Shown: positions 25,884 to 35,238, numbered from the stretch's first letter. The stretch: 64,000 nucleotides of DNA from Lederbergia citrea (GCF_018343525.1 NZ_JAGYPH010000002.1:248001-312000); one strand, 5' to 3'. Numbers and translations are program-made. Notes: generated by a model from the sequence alone, not told the origin.

Positions 25884-26471
25884 ATGAGTGAAAAGGGATT
25901 AAAGAGGGGGCAGCCCATAACATTCCGTATCCCCTCGGATACGTCTGACCATATATTAAAACAGTTGCAAAGAATAAAGGAAACTGAAAGAAGAAATTTT
26001 TCCAGTAAAATTGCCGAGTTTGTTATTTACGGGGTGAACGATTCCCTGTCAAAGCATAGGGAGGCAATCACTATTCCGCTTCCAAAAGGATTAACGAAGG
26101 AACAAAGGGATTGGTTGAAACATGAGCATTCTGAGGCGCTTTTAGGTAATATTGTCTATCAATTATTATCAAATCCAATCCGAACAGCATCCATTTTAGC
26201 ATCATTAAACAGCAGTGCATTAGAGATAGATGACGCATTATATCTTCAAGAAGAAACAGCCGCTGATGAGGATGTCGAGAATGAATGGAATTCAGTGAGT
26301 GCCCAACTGCATACAAACAATGCCGAGGAACAAAGAGAAGTCCCTTTCAGGGATGACGATCTAGACAACTTGGATTGGGATAATATCAAAATAGATGTAA
26401 ATGCTCCTATTGAAGAAGATGAAGTGGAAGAAGATCCACTTGGCGATTTTCTTGCTCAAATGAATAAATAA
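25884..26471 (+). CDS. parR: ParR-like centromere-binding adaptor
   Basis: 195-residue partner of the actin-like gene. The N-terminal segment (about 5-55) QPITFRIPSDTSDHILKQLQ followed by ERRNFSSKIAEFVIYGVNDS has the beta-strand/helix/helix pattern of a ribbon-helix-helix DNA-binding domain. A helical middle and a very acidic region lead to a conserved-looking C-terminal peptide DPLGDFLAQMNK; in ParR proteins the C-terminus contacts the ParM filament. It follows parM by 11 nt with AGGGTGAT as RBS, and is closed by a terminator. No sequence match to a named ParR is claimed; the role is inferred from domain and context. Confidence 0.7.
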   Translation: MSEKGLKRGQPITFRIPSDTSDHILKQLQRIKETERRNFSSKIAEFVIYGVNDSLSKHREAITIPLPKGLTKEQRDWLKHEHSEALLGNIVYQLLSNPIRTASILASLNSSALEIDDALYLQEETAADEDVENEWNSVSAQLHTNNAEEQREVPFRDDDLDNLDWDNIKIDVNAPIEEDEVEEDPLGDFLAQMNK

Positions 26472-26501
26472 TCCTGCCGATCTGGTGGGATTATTTTTTT
26501 T
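26467..26501 (+). terminator. Terminator of the parMR operon
   Basis: AATAATCCTGCC / GGTGGGATTATT stem (two G-T pairs) followed by TTTTTT; it overlaps the parR stop. Confidence 0.85.
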
Positions 26502-26607
26502 AGCCAAAACATTTATTTCCGGGAAAATACATAATTATTATAAAAGGTAATTAAAAGACTCTGTCGAACTCATTAATATATACTATTTTCCTAAATTGGA
26601 GGTTGCG

Positions 26608-27915
26608 ATGACGTGTCTAACAGACTCCTTAATTGTTATCTCATTTGATTGTCTTTCTACCTTGGATTTCCCTTTGTTGGAAGAACTCCCTCATTTTAGA
26701 GAACTTTTACAGGGAGCATCGTACTGCAAACAAGTTGAGACGATTTATCCGTCCGTAACCTATCCATGTCACGCCACGATTGTAACAGGGAAGTTCCCGA
26801 ACCTCCATGGAGTGATTAATAATACATTACTCCAGCCTGGAAACCCTTCTCCTGATTGGTTTTGGTACCGTCATTACGTGAAAGGCACCACTCTATATGA
26901 TGAAGCTAAGAAAGCTGGAATGAGTACAGCTGCTTTATTATGGCCTGTGACTGCGAAAGCCAATATTGATTATAATATGCCAGAGATTTTTGCCAATCGT
27001 CCATGGCAAAATCAAATTGCTGTCTCGATTCAAAGCGGAAGTGTTCTCTACCAATTAGAAATGAACAAACGTTTTGGTCATATACGAAAAGGACTAAATC
27101 AGCCGGAGCTCGATGATTTTGTATTAGAGTCGGCCGTTCATACAATTAAAAAGAAAAAGCCTAACGTGATGCTCATTCATTTCACAGATCTTGACACACA
27201 GCGTCATTTTCACGGTTTTTCTTCTAATGAAGCACATGAGGCGATTCGCCGCCACGATATTCGGCTCGGCAGGATAATGGGCGCGTTGAAGGAGAGCGGC
27301 CTCTATGAACAGTCAACGATCGTTGCTTTAGGAGACCATAGTGCGCTCGATGAATCGAAAGCGATTAAGTTAAATGTTTTGCTTCGTGAACGTGGGCTTA
27401 TTCAAAGCAATAATAGCGGCAAAATCACAGATTGGAAGGCATATTGCAAAAGCTGTGACGGATCGGCATACATTTATTTAAAAGATGAAAAAGATATAGC
27501 GACAAAAAAGTATATGAACGAGCTTTTGCATCAGCTTTTACAAAACGGAAGTAATGGAATTGAAAGCGTATTAACGGGTGAAGAAGCTGGAGAAAAAGGT
27601 GCCGATGAGCGCTCGGCCTTTATGATAGAAGCGCGGCGCGGTTACTATTTTACAGAGCACTTGGATGGGGCGTTCATTGATGAGATTACAGCGGAGGATG
27701 TAGCGGATAAACGCTATACGGTCGCTTCGCACGGCTATTCTCCTGAAAAAGAAAATTACACAACTGTATTTATTGCTTCTGGAAAAGGGATTAACAAGAA
27801 CGTTGTCATTCCTAGCATGCATCTTGTTGACGAGGGACCCACATTAGCCCGCTTAATCGGCGTAGATCTTGGTGAAACCGATGGCAGGGTGATAGAAGAA
27901 ATGATAGCGACGTAG
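26608..27915 (+). CDS. Alkaline-phosphatase-superfamily phosphodiesterase/nucleotide pyrophosphatase
   Basis: 435-residue enzyme of the ENPP-like branch. Metal ligands in VISFDCLS, the threonine nucleophile in YPSVTYPCHATIVTG, second site HFTDLDTQRHFHG, metal ligands LGDHS and the late histidine in VASHGYSPE. It probably hydrolyses phosphodiesters or nucleotide pyrophosphates; no signal peptide is seen, so it is cytoplasmic. TTG 26596 overlaps GGAGG, which instead positions ATG 26608. A 21-bp-period repeat array lies between this gene and the next. Confidence 0.83.
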   Translation: MTCLTDSLIVISFDCLSTLDFPLLEELPHFRELLQGASYCKQVETIYPSVTYPCHATIVTGKFPNLHGVINNTLLQPGNPSPDWFWYRHYVKGTTLYDEAKKAGMSTAALLWPVTAKANIDYNMPEIFANRPWQNQIAVSIQSGSVLYQLEMNKRFGHIRKGLNQPELDDFVLESAVHTIKKKKPNVMLIHFTDLDTQRHFHGFSSNEAHEAIRRHDIRLGRIMGALKESGLYEQSTIVALGDHSALDESKAIKLNVLLRERGLIQSNNSGKITDWKAYCKSCDGSAYIYLKDEKDIATKKYMNELLHQLLQNGSNGIESVLTGEEAGEKGADERSAFMIEARRGYYFTEHLDGAFIDEITAEDVADKRYTVASHGYSPEKENYTTVFIASGKGINKNVVIPSMHLVDEGPTLARLIGVDLGETDGRVIEEMIAT

Positions 27916-27958
27916 GATTTAGGGCTATTTTAGTAGTATAGTGGCCGCTCGAGCGGCT

Positions 27959-28082
27959 ATTCGAGCCACTCGGAGGATTATTCGAGCCACTCAGGAGGTT
28001 ATTCGAGCCACTCGGGGGACTATTCGAGCCACTCGAGGGATTATTCGAGCCACTCGGGGGATATTCAAGCCACTCGCCAGAG
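27959..28082 (-). repeat. Second minisatellite array, 6 units, core GAGTGGCTYG on minus strand
   Basis: Six units beginning ATTCRAGCCACTC on the plus strand start at 27959, 27980, 28001, 28022, 28043 and 28063 (period 21, last step 20). Their complement has the same GAGTGGCTYGAAT core as the array at 8717-8984, in the opposite orientation. It lies between two co-directional genes. The 104-codon minus-strand frame through it is an artefact of the period. Confidence 0.92.
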
Positions 28083-28110
28083 ATACGCCATATAGAACAG
28101 GGGGAAAGTG

Positions 28111-29394
28111 ATGAAAAAATATACAAAGCAAGAAAATAGCTGGATGCTTTATGACTGGGCGAACTCAGCGTATTCTATCATTATCACAACCGCCGTGTTT
28201 CCGCTCTTTTATAAAGCGGCTGCTACGAATGCCGGCGTGAGCGCCGCAAATTCCACAGCGTATCTCGGATACACAATTGCCATTGCCACATTTATTTTAG
28301 CGATGCTTGGGCCGATTTTAGGTACGATTGCTGATTATCAAGGTTTGAAGAAAAAGTTTTTCATTTTCTTTTTAGTAGTAGGTATTTCCGCTACCGCATT
28401 GCTGGCATTTATACCAAGTGATCAATGGCAGCTCTTACTAATATGCTATACGGTTACCGCAATAGGATTTTACGGATCAAATGTGTTTTACGATGCTTTT
28501 ATCGTTGACGTTACGACGGAAGAACGGATGAATCGGGTTTCCGCTCGTGGCTTCGGTATCGGCTATATTGGTAGCGCCATTCCGTTTGTTATTAGCATTG
28601 CGATTATCGTTATGGCCCAAAGTGAAATCATTCCTCTCTCTACTACAAAGGCAAGCCAAGCAGCCTTTTTGATCACAGCAGTTTGGTGGGGATTATTCAC
28701 AATCCCGATGATTAAAGATGTTCGCCAGCGCTACTATATTGAACGTGAGCCAAACCCAGTGGCCAACAGCTTTAAGCGCCTTGGCCAAACGTTTAAAGAT
28801 ATTCGGCAATATCGTGCATTGTTTTTATTCTTGTTAGCTTATTTCTTTTATATTGATGGTGTTGGGACCATTATTACAATGTCCACAGCGTATGGAACTG
28901 ATCTAGGAATCAGTTCTACAAGTCTTTTGATCATCTTGTTCATGACTCAAGTAGTTGCTTTCCCATTTGCTATTTTATACGGAAGACTCGCTGAGAAATT
29001 CACAGGGAAAAAGATGCTGTATGTTGGTATTTTTGTTTATATTATTGTTTGTATTTATGCATTCTTTTTAAAAACCACCATAGATTTCTGGATATTAGCA
29101 ATGCTTGTGGCGACATCCCAAGGAGGAATCCAAGCATTAAGCCGCTCGTATTTTGCGAAGCTTGTCCCGAAAGAGAGGTCAAACGAGTTTTTCGGTTTCT
29201 ATAATATTTTTGGAAAATTCGCATCTATTATGGGGCCGCTATTATTAGGTTTGACAGCGCAGCTTACGGGAAGTTCCGCAAACGGCGTGTTCAGTCTAAT
29301 TATCCTGTTTATTGTTGGTATTGCAATTCTCGCTCGTGTACCAGAACCAAAGGTCGATGTAGCTATTTCTAATCATACTGGGAGGCAATTATGA
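28111..29394 (+). CDS. UMF1-family MFS transporter (YxiO-like)
   Basis: 427-residue membrane protein with about 12 helices, of the UMF1/Atg22-like branch of the major facilitator superfamily. Family hallmarks: NSWMLYDWANSAYSIIITTAVFP-type N-terminus, FYDAFIVDVT, GFGIGYIGSAIPF and QALSRSYFAKLVPKE. B. subtilis YxiO is the nearest named relative known to me; substrate unknown. AGGGGG places the start at ATG 28111 rather than GTG 28108. It overlaps the APH-like kinase by 4 nt, so the two are translationally coupled. Confidence 0.86.
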   Translation: MKKYTKQENSWMLYDWANSAYSIIITTAVFPLFYKAAATNAGVSAANSTAYLGYTIAIATFILAMLGPILGTIADYQGLKKKFFIFFLVVGISATALLAFIPSDQWQLLLICYTVTAIGFYGSNVFYDAFIVDVTTEERMNRVSARGFGIGYIGSAIPFVISIAIIVMAQSEIIPLSTTKASQAAFLITAVWWGLFTIPMIKDVRQRYYIEREPNPVANSFKRLGQTFKDIRQYRALFLFLLAYFFYIDGVGTIITMSTAYGTDLGISSTSLLIILFMTQVVAFPFAILYGRLAEKFTGKKMLYVGIFVYIIVCIYAFFLKTTIDFWILAMLVATSQGGIQALSRSYFAKLVPKERSNEFFGFYNIFGKFASIMGPLLLGLTAQLTGSSANGVFSLIILFIVGIAILARVPEPKVDVAISNHTGRQL

Positions 29395-30353
29395 CAGAAG
29401 GTAAAATGGCAGTAGAAATTGCAGAAAGTTTCTTAAACGAAGAAGTCAAATCCTTGGAACCCATTCTTGGCAAGGGTTCTGTTAATACGCTTTATATCGC
29501 CCGGACAAAAAGTACTGAAATAGTTGTGAGAATGAATTCGGATAGCAGGTCTTTTAAGGATTATCAAAAAGAACACTGGTGTATTGAGCAAGCCTCCGCA
29601 AAAGGGATTCCAAGTCCGACAGTTTTAACGATGGGACAGCGAGGCGAAGTTACTTACATGATCCAATCATTTATTGCGGGCGAGCATGGCGAGGATAGCG
29701 GCTTAGATAGAAATGGGCTTTGGAGAAAGTTAGGAGAATACGCAAAGTCGATTCATTCGATCAATACAAACGGTTTTGGTGAAGTTTTGACTGACCCGGA
29801 TAATGGTACTTTTCAAGCTCCTCTGCATGACAATTTTGATGGGACTTGGTCCGGGTTTGTTAAATACAATATTGAGAGCCTCACGGAGGACGACAAGCTC
29901 ATACTATTAGGCGTCATGACTAAAAGTGAATCCAATCAAATAAAACTGCTGTTTGAAAATATTCAAGGGCGAAAATTTAAGTTTGGATTGAATCATGGCG
30001 ATATCTCATTAAAAAATACCATCATTAGTAATGATGGTACAGTAAATCTCATTGATTGGGGTAGTGCAGAAGTCAATATCATCCCGCATGGAGACTTACT
30101 CCAATTACTGCAATGCCAAATAGAAAGTGATCATCCAAATACAATAGAGTTGCAAGCATTCCTTGAAGGTTATGGAATTACCCAAAGTGATTTTAATAAT
30201 ATGCAACAAGATTTAAATGAACTTTTATTATTAAGAGCATTTGATAAATTAAGGTGGGCCATTGACTGCCATCCACCGAGCATTCCTGATTTCATCGATT
30301 ACGCAAAAAAAGTAAAGGCTAGGGCTTTGAATTTTGCACCACTTTTAGAGTAG
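29391..30353 (+). CDS. Aminoglycoside-phosphotransferase-family (APH/choline-kinase-like) kinase
   Basis: 320-residue small-molecule kinase. The catalytic loop is LNHGDISLKNTII (HGDxxxxN) and the metal-binding segment is LIDWGSAE; the N-terminal lobe has GKGSVNTLYIART. The family phosphorylates hydroxyls on antibiotics, choline, sugars or amino acids. It is coupled by an ATGA overlap to a UMF1 transporter, so the transported compound could be its substrate (inference). Resistance function cannot be assumed. Confidence 0.8.
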   Translation: MTEGKMAVEIAESFLNEEVKSLEPILGKGSVNTLYIARTKSTEIVVRMNSDSRSFKDYQKEHWCIEQASAKGIPSPTVLTMGQRGEVTYMIQSFIAGEHGEDSGLDRNGLWRKLGEYAKSIHSINTNGFGEVLTDPDNGTFQAPLHDNFDGTWSGFVKYNIESLTEDDKLILLGVMTKSESNQIKLLFENIQGRKFKFGLNHGDISLKNTIISNDGTVNLIDWGSAEVNIIPHGDLLQLLQCQIESDHPNTIELQAFLEGYGITQSDFNNMQQDLNELLLLRAFDKLRWAIDCHPPSIPDFIDYAKKVKARALNFAPLLE

Positions 30354-30418
30354 GGATTTTCGAAAATGCTGTCGAAATAGTAAATATAGAGTATTTTTAA
30401 AAAGGAGTAGATCTTAAG

Positions 30419-31354
30419 ATGGCGAACCAAACGCGAATTGGCAGGACAGATTTATATGTAAATCCGATTGGATTTGGAACGAATGCTGTAGGAGGACATA
30501 ATATTTATCCAAACTTAGAGGATGAAGTGGGGAAAGATTTAGTACGAACCGCGATACATAATGGAATCAATTTTTTAGATACCGCATTTATATACGGTCC
30601 TAAGCGCTCCGAGGAACTCATCGGTGAGGTGTTGAAGGAAACCGGGAATCGAGCCGAGATCGTCATTGCAACAAAAGGTGCACATAAATTTGTCGGACAA
30701 GATATAGTCATCGATAACTCACCGGCTTTTTTAAAGCAGTCAGTCGAAGGCAGTTTAAAAAGGCTTCAAACTGATTATATCGATCTATTTTATATTCATT
30801 CACCAGATAAAGATACTCCAAAATATGAGGCCGTAGGTGCTTTACAACGATTGAAAGAAGAGGGGAAAATTAAAGCCATTGGTGTGTCTAACTTTTCAAT
30901 GGATCAGTTAAGGGATGCAAACCAGGACGGTTATGTCGATGTATATCAAGGTGAATATAACTTATTTAAACGTGCTGCTGAAAATGAGTTATTCCCATAT
31001 ACAACTGAGAATAACATCTCGTTTGTTCCATATTTTCCACTAGCATCTGGCTTGTTAACGGGTAAATTTACAAAAGAAACAGTTCCTACTGATCGCCGTT
31101 CGAAAAATCCCTTATTCCAAGGGGAAGCGTACTTACAAAACTTGGAGAAAGTAGAAATACTCCGTAAAATAGCAGACGCTAAGCAAGTGGAATTAGCTCA
31201 TCTTGTTCTTGCTTGGTACTTGACGCGGGATGCTATCGATGTGGTTATCCCAGGTGCTAAGAGAACGGAACAAGTGCTAGACAATCTAAGAACATTAGAT
31301 GTTCAATTAACGGATGAAGAAATTCAAAGCATAGATGATATTTTTGCACCTTAA
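30419..31354 (+). CDS. iolS: Aldo/keto reductase IolS (AKR11)
   Basis: 311-residue NADPH-dependent reductase. It is strikingly like B. subtilis Iol[21 protein letters not shown], then [21 protein letters not shown], tetrad residues Asp/Tyr in FLDTAFIYG, Lys in IATKGA and His in LFYIHSPD, and [15 protein letters not shown] at the cofactor end. AAAGGAG precedes the ATG. It is not beside inositol genes here. A strong terminator follows. Confidence 0.88.
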   Translation: MANQTRIGRTDLYVNPIGFGTNAVGGHNIYPNLEDEVGKDLVRTAIHNGINFLDTAFIYGPKRSEELIGEVLKETGNRAEIVIATKGAHKFVGQDIVIDNSPAFLKQSVEGSLKRLQTDYIDLFYIHSPDKDTPKYEAVGALQRLKEEGKIKAIGVSNFSMDQLRDANQDGYVDVYQGEYNLFKRAAENELFPYTTENNISFVPYFPLASGLLTGKFTKETVPTDRRSKNPLFQGEAYLQNLEKVEILRKIADAKQVELAHLVLAWYLTRDAIDVVIPGAKRTEQVLDNLRTLDVQLTDEEIQSIDDIFAP

Positions 31355-31403
31355 TCCATTTTCGATTAATTAATAAGAAAGATGACCTCATCAGAACCAA
31401 AAG

Positions 31404-31436
31404 AAACCATGATCTATATGCGATCATGGTTTTTTC
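31404..31436 (+). terminator. Terminator of iolS
   Basis: AACCATGATC / GATCATGGTT stem followed by TTTTTT. Confidence 0.85.
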
Positions 31437-31586
31437 ATCACTTACATATCGTGACTGCTGTTTTTCGTTTGTCTTGAATGGTTTTGGTTTTTCACTTTGT
31501 GTGAGCCGCTCAATGGTTGTGGTTGACTTGTTTTATTTGGATTTGGTTTTGAAGAATTCTTACTCAATGTATAACGACCTCCGAAT

Positions 31587-31616
31587 TTGTCCTATTTTTA
31601 GTACATTTTATATTAT
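31587..31616 (+). promoter_or_regulatory. Probable promoter of the asparaginase-nagA operon
   Basis: TTGTCC (31587-31592) and TATTAT (31611-31616) with an 18-bp spacer. An inverted repeat CATGCTTGG/CCAAGTATG (31642-31671) lies between it and the start codon and could be an operator. The rest of 31437-31702 shows nothing else. Confidence 0.45.
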
Positions 31617-31702
31617 GTCTATAGTTTTAAATTATATTAGGCATGCTTGGGAGGGGTTTTTACCAAGTATGTTGAAATATAGAAGGAGGATTAAAGAAGG
31701 AA

Positions 31703-32734
31703 GTGTCAAAGTTGGAAAATATCACATTAATTGAGGAAGCAAGAAATGGTTTAGTGGAAAATATCCATCACGGGCTGATTTGCGGAGTGAATGATCAACG
31801 TCAATCTATATATAACGTGGGAAATGAGGAGCAGTATGTATACTATCGCTCCGCATCAAAACCAATCCAAGCGATCCCCGTATTTTTATCTAATATCATT
31901 TCTAAATATAATTTAACGGATGAAGAAGCAGCATTATTTACGGCGTCACAACGCGGTGAAACATACCATATTTCTGCACTAAAATCGTTATTACATAAAC
32001 TTCCTGTAAAAGAGGAAGAGTTGTTTTGCCCTGCATCATACCCATTAAACGCTGGACCAAAGGAAGAAATGATTCGAAATCAAGAAAGTAAGAGGAGACT
32101 TTATCATAATTGTGCCGGTAAACATTTAGGATTTGTAGCGATGTGCCGGGAGTTAGGCTATCCTGTCGATGGGTACTGGGAAGAGAGCCATCCGCTCCAG
32201 CAAAAAATAGTGAGTATTCTTTCTGAGCTTTCTGAAGTGCCCGAATCACAAATTATTAAAGGTATTGACGGCTGCGGTGTACCTGTTTTTGCCATTCCAT
32301 TAAAAAATATGGCGATTACATATTTGAAATTAGCATGTCCAGAATTAATTATGGATGATCACATGAAGCATGCGGTAAAGAATATGACTAGAGTCATGAA
32401 TGAACATTCTAACATTGTTGCATCGGAGGACTTTGTATGTTCAGTCTTGCTAAAAGATTCGAACATCGTAGCAAAAGGCGGAGCACAAGGGGTCTACTGC
32501 TTTGGTTTGAAAAAAGAAAGAATGGGATTTGCTTTAAAAGTGTTGAGTGGCTCCGAGGATGTTTGGCCGAATATTTTGGCCTCGATTCTAGAGCAAATCG
32601 ACTATAGCAACAAAGAGACAACAGCTTCTCTTAGGGCCCTAAAACCCTCTGTAGTAAAAAATGACTCCGGAATGGCAGTAGGAGAAATTAAAGAATTATT
32701 TTTACTATCAGGAAATGTAGGAGAGATAGAATGA
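31703..32734 (+). CDS. L-asparaginase II family protein (ReAV-type)
   Basis: 343-residue enzyme of the PF06089 asparaginase family typified by Rhizobium etli ReAV, unrelated to AnsA/AnsB. Active-site motifs are visible: RSASKPIQ (serines and lysine), HNCAGKH with the zinc-ligand cysteine and lysine, GIDGCGVP with the second cysteine and KGGAQG. It hydrolyses asparagine or a related amide. GTG start at 31703 with GAAGGAA immediately upstream. Its stop overlaps the nagA start (ATGA), so it is coupled to an N-acetylglucosamine-6-phosphate deacetylase, an unusual partnership. Confidence 0.85.
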   Translation: MSKLENITLIEEARNGLVENIHHGLICGVNDQRQSIYNVGNEEQYVYYRSASKPIQAIPVFLSNIISKYNLTDEEAALFTASQRGETYHISALKSLLHKLPVKEEELFCPASYPLNAGPKEEMIRNQESKRRLYHNCAGKHLGFVAMCRELGYPVDGYWEESHPLQQKIVSILSELSEVPESQIIKGIDGCGVPVFAIPLKNMAITYLKLACPELIMDDHMKHAVKNMTRVMNEHSNIVASEDFVCSVLLKDSNIVAKGGAQGVYCFGLKKERMGFALKVLSGSEDVWPNILASILEQIDYSNKETTASLRALKPSVVKNDSGMAVGEIKELFLLSGNVGEIE

Positions 32735-33897
32735 ATAAAAAGGTCATTCTTAACGCAAAAATCGCAGCATTTAAAGAAATGACACAGCCTTCAACAATTT
32801 GGATAGAGGATGGGCAGATTCAAAAGATTGATGCTCATGTGCCTCCTAGTATTTCAGATGATTATGAAGTGATTGATGCTAATGGTCATCTATTGATTCC
32901 CGGAATGATCGATGTACATATTCATGGCGCCAATGGACACGATATGATGGACGGCACTGAAGAGAGCATCATGGAAGTTTCACGGACATGTGCTCTAACA
33001 GGCTGTACTTCATTTCTAGTGACCTCAGTGACTTCTTCCATCGATGATTTAATGCGATTGATCCATAATGTCAAACAAGTCATTGGCAAGGAGCCGGGAG
33101 CTAAAATTGCAGGTATTCATTTAGAAGGTCCTTATTTAAATGTGAAGCGAAAAGGTATGCAAAACGAGAAATATTTGCGTCACCCAAATATAGAAGAAAT
33201 GAAAGCGATTTTAACAGAGGCAGGTTCATTAATTAAGATGGTTACAATCGCACCGGAGCTACCGGGCGGGTTAGAGATGGTTCAGTTTTTAAAAGAGCGA
33301 GGCATCATTGTTTCTCTTGCCCACTCCGATGCTACATATGAAGAAGCAAAACAAGCATTTGCAACAGGTGCGAGTCATGTAACCCATTGTTTTAATGGCA
33401 TGCGACCAATTCATCACCGCGACCCAGGGATTGTTGTAGCTGCATTCGAAGACCCACAAGTAAGCCTTCAAGCAATAGTCGACAATATACATTTACACCC
33501 GGCGGTCGTTCGACTCATGCATCGAATCAAAGGAGCGGAGGGAATGGTTCTGATTACCGACGCCCTGCAAGCAATGTATATGGGTGACGGGGAATATGAA
33601 TTTGGCGGACATCAAGTCACGGTGTCGAATGGCGAAGCAAGACTGGCCGACGGCACATTGGCATCCAGTACAGTTACAATGAATGAAGCACTAAGAAAAA
33701 CAGTGGAAAGTGGAATTCCCTTAACTGATGCTGTTTATATGGCTTCCACAACTCCTGCGAATATTTTGGGGCTTCATAAAAAAGGAAAGATCCAAGAGCA
33801 AACTGATGCAGACCTAGTTCTGATTGATACCGATTACCAAGTTGAATGGACAATGATTGGCGGTAAACTATACAGTGACAAAAAACAAACCGTATAA
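32731..33897 (+). CDS. nagA: N-acetylglucosamine-6-phosphate deacetylase
   Basis: 388-residue amidohydrolase that removes acetate from GlcNAc-6-phosphate. Metal and substrate residues: DVHIHG, the catalytic-region HLEGPYLNVKRKGMQ, LAHSDA, THCFNGM, the catalytic Asp in LITDAL, and LADGTLASST near the end. The 4-nt overlap with the asparaginase couples their translation. No nagB or GlcNAc transporter is adjacent, so it may serve a special substrate or be a second NagA. Terminator at 33898-33943. Confidence 0.87.
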   Translation: MNKKVILNAKIAAFKEMTQPSTIWIEDGQIQKIDAHVPPSISDDYEVIDANGHLLIPGMIDVHIHGANGHDMMDGTEESIMEVSRTCALTGCTSFLVTSVTSSIDDLMRLIHNVKQVIGKEPGAKIAGIHLEGPYLNVKRKGMQNEKYLRHPNIEEMKAILTEAGSLIKMVTIAPELPGGLEMVQFLKERGIIVSLAHSDATYEEAKQAFATGASHVTHCFNGMRPIHHRDPGIVVAAFEDPQVSLQAIVDNIHLHPAVVRLMHRIKGAEGMVLITDALQAMYMGDGEYEFGGHQVTVSNGEARLADGTLASSTVTMNEALRKTVESGIPLTDAVYMASTTPANILGLHKKGKIQEQTDADLVLIDTDYQVEWTMIGGKLYSDKKQTV

Positions 33898-33943
33898 AAA
33901 AGAACCCACGAACCATAAAAAAATGGCCGCCGTGGGTTCTTTT
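33898..33943 (+). terminator. Terminator of the asparaginase-nagA operon
   Basis: AAAAGAACCCACG / CGTGGGTTCTTTT stem with a 20-nt loop. Confidence 0.75.
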
Positions 33944-33945
33944 CT

Positions 33946-33966
33946 GTCTAGCTCCAGCGCCTAGAC
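33946..33966 (-). repeat. Fragment of a dispersed Bacillaceae intergenic repeat
   Basis: TCTAGCTCCAGCGCC on the plus strand is nearly the complement of GGCGCTGTAGCTGGAC, which ends the element at 56895-57040. Only the terminal piece is present here. Confidence 0.5.
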
Positions 33967-34012
33967 CCGTGTGATGCTCTTCTTCGCTTCGACAAAATTC
34001 GGGGCGTGCCTG

Positions 34013-35032
34013 TCACTTCCCGAATAATTCGGCGACGATTTCGTAGGATCGCAAGCGGTCTTCTTGGTAGAAGATTTGTGAGTTGATGATGACTTCGTCT
34101 GCGTTTGTTTCTTTTATGAAGCTTTCAAGTTTCCGTTTGACGGTTTCCGGGTTGCCGACAATAGTAGAGCGGGAGTCGAGCGTCTTTTCGATATGGGCTT
34201 GTTCCATGGGCGACCAGACTTCGCTAATATTTTCAATCGGTGGCTTTAATTGTGTCGGTGTGCCGCGAATTAAGCTTAAAAATTGCTGTTGCTGTGAAGT
34301 GGCCAGCCATTGTGCTTTTTCGTCCGTATCAGCAGCAATCACATTAACGCCAACCATCGCATATGGCTCCTGAAGAACGTCTGAAGGCTTAAAGTTTTCA
34401 CGATAGAGCTTTAGTGCAGGCAATGTGTAATCCGGTGCAAAATGGCTCGCAAACGAAAAGGGCAAACCTTTTTGTGCGGCGAGCTGGGCGCTAAAGCCGC
34501 TTGAGCCCAGAAGCCAAATTGGTATTTTAAGGCCTTCTCCGGGAATAGCTCGGACGCGAGCACTAGTATTATATTCAAAATAATCCTGAAGCTCTTCAAG
34601 CTGATCCTGAAATTCTTCTGCACCTCGATTCAATGTCCGGCGCAGTGCATAAGCAGTTGCCTGATCACTGCCGGGAGCACGCCCAAGTCCAAGGTCGATT
34701 CTTCCGGGATATAAAGATTCCAGTGTACCGAATTGCTCGGCAATCACTAAGGTCGCGTGGTTTGGCAACATAATGCCGCCTGCACCAACACGAATTTTCT
34801 TCGTGGCACCGGCAATATGGCCAATGATAACGGATGTAGCCGAGCTTGCAATGCCAGGCATATTATGATGCTCAGCAAGCCAGTAACGGTTGAAACCTAG
34901 CTTTTCAGTGTGCTGCGCCAACTCGACGCTATGTTTAAATGATTGTTCCGCATTGCTGCCTTCAGCAATGGGAGCAAGGTCTAGAACAGATAAAGGTATA
35001 TCATAAAAAAGCTTTGTTTGATTGGAAGCCAT
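34013..35032 (-). CDS. LLM-class flavin-dependent oxidoreductase (luciferase-like)
   Basis: 339-residue FMN-dependent monooxygenase with the bacterial-luciferase TIM barrel. Typical stretches: [70 protein letters not shown] and [20 protein letters not shown]. It belongs to the MsnO8-like subgroup common in Bacillaceae; substrate unknown. AGAGGAG lies a few bases before the ATG. Single gene, divergent from the phosphate cotransporter. Confidence 0.87.
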   Translation of the reverse strand: MASNQTKLFYDIPLSVLDLAPIAEGSNAEQSFKHSVELAQHTEKLGFNRYWLAEHHNMPGIASSATSVIIGHIAGATKKIRVGAGGIMLPNHATLVIAEQFGTLESLYPGRIDLGLGRAPGSDQATAYALRRTLNRGAEEFQDQLEELQDYFEYNTSARVRAIPGEGLKIPIWLLGSSGFSAQLAAQKGLPFSFASHFAPDYTLPALKLYRENFKPSDVLQEPYAMVGVNVIAADTDEKAQWLATSQQQQFLSLIRGTPTQLKPPIENISEVWSPMEQAHIEKTLDSRSTIVGNPETVKRKLESFIKETNADEVIINSQIFYQEDRLRSYEIVAELFGK

Positions 35033-35188
35033 ATTTTATCACTCCTCTTTAGGGTGTTTCTACACCAAAAATGATACGGCGTTTATAGTGTAGTGTCTAA
35101 TAATCTGTTCTTTAACATCTCTAGCGATAATGGGATATACAGCCGATATAATTCCAGGTATAAGTTCATCCTATTAATAATCGATATC

Positions 35189-35238
35189 TTTACACAATCT
35201 TTACAATAACTTCATTTACTTTTAACACAATCTTAATT
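35189..35238 (+). promoter_or_regulatory. PhoP box of the Na/Pi cotransporter gene
   Basis: Five hexamers in exact 11-bp phase: TTTACA (35189), TTTACA (35200), TTCATT (35211), TTAACA (35222), TTAATT (35233). Three match the PhoP repeat TT(A/C/T)A(C/T)A fully, two partly. The cotransporter start is about 53 bp downstream. Confidence 0.72.

Noticed and set aside
27812..28126. 104-codon minus-strand frame with repeated PSGSN
   Set aside because: It is a product of the second repeat array and overlaps two real genes.
29391..30353. Antibiotic-resistance aminoglycoside phosphotransferase
   Set aside because: Only the general APH-fold kinase motifs are visible, and the context is a UMF1 transporter, so a resistance label is not supported.
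31426..31734. 102-codon plus-strand frame before the asparaginase
   Set aside because: It runs over a terminator and promoter region into the real gene, is Cys/Phe-rich and lacks a proper RBS.
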